Assembly (NCBI GenBank): GCA_018335925.1
Contig: JAGXRF010000114.1
Span: 1-64,000, forward strand
Direction: 5' to 3'
DNA length: 64,000 bases
DNA from: Flavobacteriales bacterium
Lineage (GTDB): Bacteria > Bacteroidota > Bacteroidia > Flavobacteriales > Flavobacteriaceae
The notes under the pieces were generated by a model. That model did no database searches. It had not been told where the DNA came from and worked only from the letters and a program-made list of their open reading frames with translations. Both the position numbers and the translations under genes were made by a program. Shown one piece after another: positions 7,959 to 17,612 of the stretch (position 1 is the first letter of the stretch; the number at the start of each line of letters is the position of its first letter).

Positions 7959-9539
7959 ATGAGTAAATGGTGGTTCCGCATACTTGTTTTTTTAATGAGT
8001 CTGTCTCTTATTGGGATTATTTCCATCCAGTTTTACTGGTTTAAAATTACCTTAGAAGGTAATGCAGAGCAGTTTAAGTTACAAGTAAAGCAAGTTTTAG
8101 GAAATGTGGCTGAGCGTTTGTATGAAAGAGAAGCCATGTTTTTCTTAGACAGAATGAACGAGTTGGTACAGGATGGAGTAGATGATAATCCGGAACAAAT
8201 GTTAGAGTTTGGGTATTATCAACGCAATACCCAGACCAACGAAACCATTATTTATTCAAATACCATTTTATCGGAAGATTTTATGCTTCCACCTACGTTC
8301 TTTGATAATCGTAAAGATTCTCTTCCTTTTAAAAACTTTACTTCTAAAAGACAATTGGAGGTGTATAATAGTTTATCACCCGATAAACAAAAAATGCAAA
8401 ACAACATCCAGCCAGATATTCAAATCAAAAAGTCGAACAAATTAAAAATGTTAGATAAATTGAATTTTGAAATATCCTTAAGAGATGTGATGTCAACCTG
8501 GCCAATTCAAAGGAGAATTTCCGTAGAGGAGTTACAAAAAATATTGGACAACGAATTAAAAAATTATGGTGTAAAAACACCATTTGAATTCGGGATTTAC
8601 AGCAAAGGTTTGGCTACCAAGGTTCGTTCGGAAAATTTTACCATGGATAAAAATAATACTTATAGTATTCCAATTTTCATGGATAATGAAGGAACCACTC
8701 CTTTTAATTTATACATCACATTTCCTGAGAAAAGAAAATTTTTATTGTCAGAAGTATTAGGAATCACCATGCTTTCGTTATTGTTTACTTTAATAATCAT
8801 CTTAGCTTATGCAAATGCATTGAATCAATTGTTTAAGCAAAAGCAGATTTCGGAAATCAAAACAGATTTCATCAACAATATGACGCATGAGTTTAAAACG
8901 CCTATTGCCACTATTAATTTAGCTTTAGATGCCATAAAAAATCCCAAGGTCATTCAAAATACCGAAAAAGTTCATCAGTATTTGCAAATGATTAAGGATG
9001 AAAATAAGCGTATGCATGCACAAGTTGAAAATGTGTTGCGAATTTCTAAACTAGAGAAGAATGAAATAGATATTCGCAAAACTCCACAAGATGTTCATGA
9101 GTTATTGCAAGATGCGATGGACCATGTACAACTGATTTTAGCAGATAAAGAAGGGGAAATGGAAACTAATTTAAGTGCTTCCAAAACTACTGCATTGTTA
9201 AATGACATGCATTTTACCAATGTTTTTGTAAACATCATGGAAAATGCTATTAAGTATTCAAACGAAGCACCTTTGGTAAAAGTAACCACTGAAAATATCA
9301 AAGATTTTATCTTGGTAAAAATTCAAGATAATGGCATTGGGATGAGTAAACAAGTACAGAAAAAAATATTTGACAAATTTTATCGTGAGCATACCGGTGA
9401 TGTTCACAATGTAAAAGGACACGGACTTGGTTTGGCATATGTTAAAAAAATGATTGATTTACATCAGTGCGAAATTTTTGTTGAGAGCGAAAAAGGTAAA
9501 GGAAGCACCTTTACGATTAAAATACCTATTGTAAACTAG
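7959..9539 (+). CDS. sensor histidine kinase (RprX-like)
   Basis: 526 residues. Two membrane segments (about 8-28 and 266-288) bracket a periplasmic sensor region of about 235 residues with no recognised domain. The cytoplasmic part has a HisKA dimerisation helix with the phospho-acceptor in NNMTHEFKTP (His310). An HATPase domain follows with N-box NIMENAIKYSN, G1 DNGIGM and G2 GHGLGLAYV. It pairs with the OmpR-type regulator starting 14 nt downstream. Architecture and pairing resemble Bacteroides RprX/RprY, but the stimulus is unknown. The start is supported by a TAnnTTTG box 4 nt upstream and the immediately following membrane segment. Confidence 0.9.
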   Translation: MSKWWFRILVFLMSLSLIGIISIQFYWFKITLEGNAEQFKLQVKQVLGNVAERLYEREAMFFLDRMNELVQDGVDDNPEQMLEFGYYQRNTQTNETIIYSNTILSEDFMLPPTFFDNRKDSLPFKNFTSKRQLEVYNSLSPDKQKMQNNIQPDIQIKKSNKLKMLDKLNFEISLRDVMSTWPIQRRISVEELQKILDNELKNYGVKTPFEFGIYSKGLATKVRSENFTMDKNNTYSIPIFMDNEGTTPFNLYITFPEKRKFLLSEVLGITMLSLLFTLIIILAYANALNQLFKQKQISEIKTDFINNMTHEFKTPIATINLALDAIKNPKVIQNTEKVHQYLQMIKDENKRMHAQVENVLRISKLEKNEIDIRKTPQDVHELLQDAMDHVQLILADKEGEMETNLSASKTTALLNDMHFTNVFVNIMENAIKYSNEAPLVKVTTENIKDFILVKIQDNGIGMSKQVQKKIFDKFYREHTGDVHNVKGHGLGLAYVKKMIDLHQCEIFVESEKGKGSTFTIKIPIVN

Positions 9540-9553
9540 TAATAAAAAATACT

Positions 9554-10270
9554 ATGGAAACTGAAAACAGAAAAATTTTATTGGTAGAAGATGATCCAAA
9601 TTTTGGAAGCATCTTAAAAGATTATTTAATCTTAAATGATTTTGAGGTAACCTTAGCCAAAAATGGCATGGAAGGTTTTGAAAAATTTAAAAAGGACAAC
9701 TTTGATTTGTGCATTTTAGATGTAATGATGCCTTATAAAGATGGATTTACTTTGGCAAAAGAAATTAGAGAGAAAAACAAAGAAGTCCCTTTGATTTTCT
9801 TAACTGCCAAAACCATGAAAGAAGACATTTTAAAAGGATATAAAGTTGGAGCAGATGATTATTTAAACAAACCGTTTGACTCAGAAGTTTTGTTAATGAA
9901 AATCAAAACCATTTTGGCAAGAAAAGCTTCTGAAACCAAAGTGGAGGACAACAGATTTGAGTTTACCATAGGTAAGTTTCATTTCAATTCCAAGTTACGT
10001 TATTTAACTTTTGAAAACGAAGAGCCTATCAAATTATCTCCAAAAGAAAACGAATTATTAAAGTTGTTGGCAGTGCATGAAAACGATGTAATGAAGCGTG
10101 AATTGGCATTGACCAGAATTTGGAGAGATGATAATTATTTTACCTCCAGAAGTATGGATGTGTACATTGCTAAATTGCGTAAGTACTTGAAGAAAGATGA
10201 GGATGTAGAAATTTTAAACATCCACGGAGATGGCTTCCGTTTGGCAATTAAAAACAGTAGTTTGATCTAA
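9554..10270 (+). CDS. OmpR-family response regulator (RprY-like)
   Basis: 238 residues. The receiver domain (~5-120) has the acidic pair VEDD (residues 11-14), the phospho-acceptor Asp56 in CILDVMMP, and the Thr/Lys positions LTAK and NKPF. The C-terminal winged helix (~135-235) contains LSPKENELLKLL and the recognition region SRSMDVYIAKLRKYL. It is the cognate partner of the kinase just upstream (14-nt gap) and a DNA-binding transcription factor. Targets are not evident in this window. Confidence 0.93.
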   Translation: METENRKILLVEDDPNFGSILKDYLILNDFEVTLAKNGMEGFEKFKKDNFDLCILDVMMPYKDGFTLAKEIREKNKEVPLIFLTAKTMKEDILKGYKVGADDYLNKPFDSEVLLMKIKTILARKASETKVEDNRFEFTIGKFHFNSKLRYLTFENEEPIKLSPKENELLKLLAVHENDVMKRELALTRIWRDDNYFTSRSMDVYIAKLRKYLKKDEDVEILNIHGDGFRLAIKNSSLI

Positions 10271-10303
10271 TAAAAAAGTGCTCCCAAGTGGAGCATTTTT
10301 TTT
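10271..10303. terminator. terminator between convergent genes
   Basis: TGCTCC (279-284) and GGAGCA (290-295) form a short GC-rich stem with poly-A on the left and eight T on the right. It can therefore serve both the response regulator and the convergent thioesterase gene. Confidence 0.8.
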
Positions 10304-10307
10304 GATA

Positions 10308-11012
10308 TTATATTTCGAATTTCATCCAAAATCTCAATTCATCGTGATGGGTAATTTTGAACTGATTTTCATTTTGGTGTATCGTTAACACTTCATTTAA
10401 AATGGATTCTTTTGCAAATTGCACATGAACTTTTTTTATAGGTTTCCTATTTTTATTTTGTTGAAATATATCCATACACCATTTGATGTATTGAATGTTA
10501 TTCACGTGGCCAACAAAATCTAAATGTTCGTTGCTAACTGTTATCGTATGAATTTCTTCCCATACATTTGAGCCTATTCTATCAAAAGTGATTTTTTTAG
10601 TAGGTAATGAATGTTCTAAAAACTGTGCACCGTGCACTTTTAACGATTCCAATTTTCTACTTTGGGTATTCATTACCAACCAAAGAGTGTGTAACTCAAT
10701 GCAGAGTGATTTATTCACATAAACTTCAAACAATCGCAACGATTTGGCATGTTGCATCTCCTGTACCCATGTTTTGATTTTAATGGTTTCATTCCGCAAA
10801 GGAAATCTATAAATGTGCATTTGCCACTGATACAAAACCCAAGCTTGGTTCAGCTTTTCCAATACTTCAAAATTAACATTGCCTAAACTTGCATGTTCGC
10901 TTGCTGTTTTTTCTATCCACTCTAATAAAACATCTAAACGCAAGAAACCTTCGTTGGTAGTGGCATCTTGAGTCAATAGAAATGAAGTATGATGAATTGG
11001 ATCAAATAACAT
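10308..11012 (-). CDS. acyl-ACP thioesterase family protein
   Basis: 234 residues with the double hot-dog layout of bacterial acyl-ACP thioesterases. The N-terminal half contains LLEWIEKTASEHAS and the partner strand VLYQWQMHIYRFP. The second half has GHVNNIQYIKWCMD, which carries the catalytic-type Asn/Glu-region signature of the FatA/FatB-like family. It would release fatty acids from acyl carrier protein in the cytoplasm. Its start overlaps the end of miaA by 11 nt, so it is probably cotranscribed with the channel and miaA genes. Substrate chain length cannot be predicted. Confidence 0.82.
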   Translation of the reverse strand: MLFDPIHHTSFLLTQDATTNEGFLRLDVLLEWIEKTASEHASLGNVNFEVLEKLNQAWVLYQWQMHIYRFPLRNETIKIKTWVQEMQHAKSLRLFEVYVNKSLCIELHTLWLVMNTQSRKLESLKVHGAQFLEHSLPTKKITFDRIGSNVWEEIHTITVSNEHLDFVGHVNNIQYIKWCMDIFQQNKNRKPIKKVHVQFAKESILNEVLTIHQNENQFKITHHDELRFWMKFEI

Positions 11013-11949
11013 GATTAAATTCTTCTAATTTTTGCTCCATTTTATGGAGAATCGATTTCAAATCTTCAGAATAATCTACCCATAAAGTATCGGTTTCTTT
11101 TTTAAACCAAGTCAATTGTCTTTTTGCAAACCTTCTGGTGTTTTGTTTGATTTGCTCAATGGCTTCTTCTATAGAGCATTTTCCATCAAAATAAGCAAAT
11201 AATTCTTGGTAGCCTACCGTTTGTAGGGCATTGTTTGATTGATAGGGAATCAAGTTTTTTACTTCTTCCAACAACCCGTTTGCCATCATGATGTCAACCC
11301 TTTGGTTGATTCTTTTATAAATTACTTCTCTTGGTGCTTCGATGCCTAAATAAATCACGTTGAATTTTCTTTGCAAAGATTTTTTACCAAGAAATGAAGA
11401 ATAAGGTTTTCCAGTTCCCAAACATACTTCTACAAATCTTTTCATTCTTTGTGGATTTTGTAGAGTTTGTGGGTTGTTTACTGCAATGAAATTAAAGTAA
11501 CTAGGGTCTAAAGTTTCCAATTTTTCTTGTAAGAAAGTAATTCCTTTTTCATTGTATTCTTCGTTGATTTGATTTCTTACAGTAGCATCTATCTCCGGAA
11601 AATCATCCAAACCTTTGGTTACTGCATTAACATACAAACCTGAACCACCAACTAAAATTTGAACTCGATTTTTTTGAAATAATTCTGGCAAAATAGCCAA
11701 AGCTTCTACTTCGTATTTCCCAACATTGTAGTTTTCAAAAATGCTTTTGTTTTGAATAAAATGATGTGGAGCCTGTGTCAATTCATCTTCTGAAGGAACA
11801 GCAGTTCCAATGTTCATTTCTTTGAAAAACTGTCGGCTATCTGCAGAAATTATCTCACTTCCAAAGTGTTTGGCTAATTTAATTGCCAAAGAAGTTTTTC
11901 CAATTGCAGTTGGTCCAACAACACAAATTAAAGTATTGGTGTGTTTCAT
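11002..11949 (-). CDS. miaA: tRNA dimethylallyltransferase
   Basis: 315 residues. MiaA prenylates A37 of tRNAs that read UNN codons. The P-loop is VVGPTAIGKTSLA (about 9-21), followed by the SADSRQFFKEMNIGT substrate motif, LVGGSGLYVNA, and the C-terminal RRFAKRQLTWF. The open frame extends 20 codons upstream, but that part is the antiparallel coding of the channel zinc ribbon in another frame. The ATG at 11949 places the P-loop at the usual distance and overlaps the channel stop as ATGA. A cytoplasmic housekeeping enzyme. Confidence 0.95.
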   Translation of the reverse strand: MKHTNTLICVVGPTAIGKTSLAIKLAKHFGSEIISADSRQFFKEMNIGTAVPSEDELTQAPHHFIQNKSIFENYNVGKYEVEALAILPELFQKNRVQILVGGSGLYVNAVTKGLDDFPEIDATVRNQINEEYNEKGITFLQEKLETLDPSYFNFIAVNNPQTLQNPQRMKRFVEVCLGTGKPYSSFLGKKSLQRKFNVIYLGIEAPREVIYKRINQRVDIMMANGLLEEVKNLIPYQSNNALQTVGYQELFAYFDGKCSIEEAIEQIKQNTRRFAKRQLTWFKKETDTLWVDYSEDLKSILHKMEQKLEEFNHVI

Positions 11950-12779
11950 AGTACAGCTCCACATTGTTGGCAATATTTTGCATGATCTACATGCTCTGTA
12001 TTGGCACATTCAGGGCAAACCTTTTCTTTGTTAACTATCGGATTTAATTTGCTTTTAAGTTGACTAAATTCTGCAGTTACAATTCCGGTTGGCACAGCAA
12101 TAATTCCATAACCCATAATCATCACTATAGATGCAATAAACCTTCCTAAAGAGGTTACAGGAGTGATATCTCCAAACCCAACAGTAGTTAAAGTTACTAT
12201 GCACCAATAAATTCCGGCAGGAATGCTATCAAAACCACCGTTTTCTCCTTCTACTAAATACATGATAGTTCCAATAATAACAGTAGAAATAATCATGAAG
12301 TAAATAAAAATGATAATTTTTGCTCTACTAGCTATCAATGCATCTTTCAAATGAGAAGATTGATGTAAAAACAATGGGTGATTAACAATTTTAAAAAGTC
12401 GTAGCAAACGCAATACCCTAATGATGGCAAAAGCATGAGAAACACCAAAGAAACTTTCTAGATACATGGGTAAAATTGCAACCAAATCAATAATGCCAAA
12501 AAAACTTAAAATATACTTTTGAGGTTTATCTAAACTAATGATTCTTAAAAGGTATTCAATGGTAAAAAAAATGGTAATTGCCCATTCTAAAGAAATTAGC
12601 AATGTATGGTGTTGTCTGTCAATACTTTTAACAGTTTCCAACATCAATAGAATTACAGAGGCAAGTATTAAAAAAAGTAAAACCAAGTCAAACAACCTTC
12701 CGTAAAATGTATTGGTGCCATATATAATAATTCTGGCTTTCTGACGGAATAACTCCCAATAACTTTTATTAGTTTCCAT
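11946..12779 (-). CDS. voltage-gated-type potassium channel with C-terminal zinc ribbon
   Basis: 277 residues and six predicted transmembrane helices. The fourth helix region has arginines at three-residue spacing (RVLRLLRLFKI, ~121-131), as in voltage sensors. The pore loop carries the K+ selectivity filter TTVGFGD (~198-204). The cytosolic tail ends in a zinc ribbon with Cys255, Cys258, Cys270 and Cys273. This is a tetrameric inner-membrane cation channel of the Kv/KvAP type. The rubredoxin-like tail is seen in some bacterial homologues; its role is unknown. The stop overlaps the miaA start by 4 nt. A TATCTTTG box lies exactly 4 nt before the ATG, suggesting a leaderless transcript. Confidence 0.88.
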   Translation of the reverse strand: METNKSYWELFRQKARIIIYGTNTFYGRLFDLVLLFLILASVILLMLETVKSIDRQHHTLLISLEWAITIFFTIEYLLRIISLDKPQKYILSFFGIIDLVAILPMYLESFFGVSHAFAIIRVLRLLRLFKIVNHPLFLHQSSHLKDALIASRAKIIIFIYFMIISTVIIGTIMYLVEGENGGFDSIPAGIYWCIVTLTTVGFGDITPVTSLGRFIASIVMIMGYGIIAVPTGIVTAEFSQLKSKLNPIVNKEKVCPECANTEHVDHAKYCQQCGAVL

Positions 12780-12783
12780 AAAT

Positions 12784-12791
12784 CAAAGATA
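12784..12791 (-). promoter_or_regulatory. -7 promoter box (TATCTTTG) 4 nt before the channel ATG
   Basis: On the minus strand TATCTTTG is followed by four bases and then the ATG at 12779, the same geometry as the histidine kinase and pyrE promoters. Confidence 0.6.
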
Positions 12792-12921
12792 CATTTTTTC
12801 TAATGAATAAAATGGATTTGCCTATGGGTGAATTGTCTTAAAACTGTTGAAAACTCTGAAAAATGTTAATAACTTAACCAATTTGAAGAGGTAATTTCTA
12901 GGTAAAAACAATCGGTTTTAG

Positions 12922-12929
12922 TATGTTTG
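12922..12929 (+). promoter_or_regulatory. -7 promoter box (TATGTTTG) for gyrB
   Basis: An exact TAnnTTTG match 36 nt before the gyrB ATG. The 186-bp intergenic region also carries the divergent channel promoter near its other end. Confidence 0.55.
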
Positions 12930-12959
12930 CGTGTTACACAAAACGGAAGAAAATATTAA

Positions 12960-15905
<2,946 letters not shown>

Positions 15906-15909
<4 letters not shown>

Positions 15910-16367
15910 AGTATTTACTTTTTTTATTTTTCACAACCAATTTCATTATTGCACAATACACAGTTAATGATAACGGAAATGTTTTTACCATAAGACAAGA
16001 ATTAGTTAAACCAAGTCAAATTAGAGCCATGTTAGAAGGAAATGAAGCTTATCTAAAAAAGTACAACAATGCACGCCTTCAAAAAACAATTGGAAATATA
16101 TTAATGACCACCGGAATTGGATTTGCTGGGTATAATTTAATTGTCTCCAATAAAAAAACAAATTATGGAGAGACATCAAACAAAGATAAATATGGACCTT
16201 TATTAATAGGTGCCTCTGCATTTGTGGTTGGTGGAATCATTAAAATAGGTTTTAAAAATAAAATTATTGAATCTGTGGAACAAATAAATAGTAAACAAAA
16301 TATTTCTGAAGTAGAAATGCGTGTTTTGGCAAATGAAAACGGCATTGGATTAAAAATTTCATTTTAA
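15906..16367 (+). CDS. small exported or membrane protein of unknown function
   Basis: 153 residues, not recognised. It has an N-terminal signal sequence (MKYLLFLFFTTNFIIAQ) and two later hydrophobic glycine-rich segments (about 60-80 and 98-115), with a short basic loop between. The ATG overlaps the upstream stop as ATGA, suggesting coupled translation with the DUF6588-like barrel gene and possibly a shared envelope role. No catalytic or binding motif is visible. Confidence 0.7.
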
Positions 16368-16430
16368 TAGTTTTTTTAATGCTCCTAGATATATCATACA
16401 GTAATAACTAAAGCATCTTAAAAACTCAAT

Positions 16431-16466
16431 TTCAAAAACCTGAAACTTGAAACTTGAAAACAACTT
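16431..16466. repeat. dispersed gaaactt / cctgaaa heptad repeat
   Basis: A run of near-identical heptads (cctgaaacttgaaacttgaaa and flanks) in the gap before mdh. It closely resembles the strings at 61-98 and, in inverted orientation, 45811-45889. Confidence 0.55.
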
Positions 16467-16501
16467 AATAACCAGCATAAATAACATTTAAACTTAAATA
16501 T

Positions 16502-17434
16502 ATGAAAGTAACTATTGTAGGTGCAGGAAATGTAGGTGCAACCTGTGCAGATGTAATTTCTTACAGAGGAATTGCAAGTGAAGTAGTTTTGCTAGACATC
16601 AAAGAAGGTTTTGCAGAAGGAAAAGCATTAGATATTTCGCAATGTGCCACCACCACCGGATTTAATACTAAAATTTCAGGTACTACCAACGATTATGCGA
16701 AAACTGCTGGAAGTAGTGTGGTAGTAATCACTTCAGGAATTCCAAGAAAACCTGGAATGACTCGTGAAGAATTAATCGGAATCAATGCAGGAATTGTAAA
16801 AAATGTTGCGGAAAATATTTTAGCTCATTCTCCAAATGCAATCATTGTAGTGGTATCTAATCCAATGGATACCATGACTTACTTGGCATTAAAAGCAACC
16901 GGATTACCTAAAAACAGAATCATCGGTATGGGTGGTGCTTTGGATAGTTCTCGTTTTAAAACTTATTTATCTCAGGCATTGAACAAGCCGGCAAACGATA
17001 TTCATGCCATGGTTATTGGTGGACACGGAGATACCACTATGATTCCGTTAACCAGATTGGCTGCATACAATGGAGTTCCTGTTTCTGAGTTTTTATCAGA
17101 AGAACAATTGGCAAAAGTTGCAGCCGATACCATGGTAGGTGGAGCTACTTTAACCAGTTTGTTAGGGACTTCTGCTTGGTATGCACCTGGTGCTTCTGTA
17201 GCATTTTTAGTTGATAGCATTTTAAACGACCAAAAAAGAATGATTCCATGTTCTGTTTTGTTAGAAGGAGAATATGGTCAGTCTGATATCTGTATTGGAG
17301 TACCATGCATCATTGGTAAAAATGGCTTAGAACAAATTGTAGAAATTGAATTATACGATGCAGAAAAAGCATTATTTGCTAAAAGTGCAGATGCGGTGAG
17401 AAGTATGAATGATGTTTTGGAAAGTGTATTATAA
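16502..17434 (+). CDS. mdh: malate dehydrogenase
   Basis: 310 residues, the LDH-like MDH type typical of Bacteroidota. It interconverts malate and oxaloacetate with NAD in the TCA cycle (cytoplasm). The N-terminal Rossmann motif is IVGAGNVGATCAD (residues 5-17). An acidic Asp32 after the second strand favours NAD over NADP. The substrate-binding loop is GIPRKPGMTREEL, with the second-site VVSNPMDTMTYLAL and the catalytic histidine in VIGGHGDTTM. It is monocistronic: a heptad repeat lies upstream and a terminator downstream. Confidence 0.95.
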   Translation: MKVTIVGAGNVGATCADVISYRGIASEVVLLDIKEGFAEGKALDISQCATTTGFNTKISGTTNDYAKTAGSSVVVITSGIPRKPGMTREELIGINAGIVKNVAENILAHSPNAIIVVVSNPMDTMTYLALKATGLPKNRIIGMGGALDSSRFKTYLSQALNKPANDIHAMVIGGHGDTTMIPLTRLAAYNGVPVSEFLSEEQLAKVAADTMVGGATLTSLLGTSAWYAPGASVAFLVDSILNDQKRMIPCSVLLEGEYGQSDICIGVPCIIGKNGLEQIVEIELYDAEKALFAKSADAVRSMNDVLESVL

Positions 17435-17457
17435 TAAAATAACTTGCAAATAGCTAG

Positions 17458-17507
17458 GATTGTTGAGAATTCACCATCAGGTGCTTATTTTCAACAATCT
17501 TTTTTTT
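17458..17507 (+). terminator. terminator after mdh
   Basis: GATTGTTGA (458-466) pairs with TCAACAATC (491-499), followed by eight T. The loop is long (24 nt), but the 9-bp stem plus T run is convincing. Confidence 0.75.
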
Positions 17508-17531
17508 GGATAACACAAAAATGTATTTTTA

Positions 17532-17562
17532 TTGGTAAATCCTATTCATAATTTTATATTTG
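17532..17562 (+). promoter_or_regulatory. secDF promoter with -33 TTG and -7 TATATTTG
   Basis: TTG at 17532-17534 and TATATTTG at 17555-17562 are separated by 20 nt. This is the best two-element match to the Bacteroidota consensus in the window. The 5' leader would be about 45 nt. Confidence 0.7.
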
Positions 17563-17612
17563 CACGTTTTTAACCAACCAAATTCAATAAGAATTAATTA
17601 AAATAGAGAATA

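Noticed and set aside
11950..12009. A 20-codon N-terminal extension of miaA
   Set aside because: The extension is the zinc-ribbon coding region of the channel read in another frame; the ATG at 11949 puts the P-loop at the standard distance and forms the ATGA overlap.
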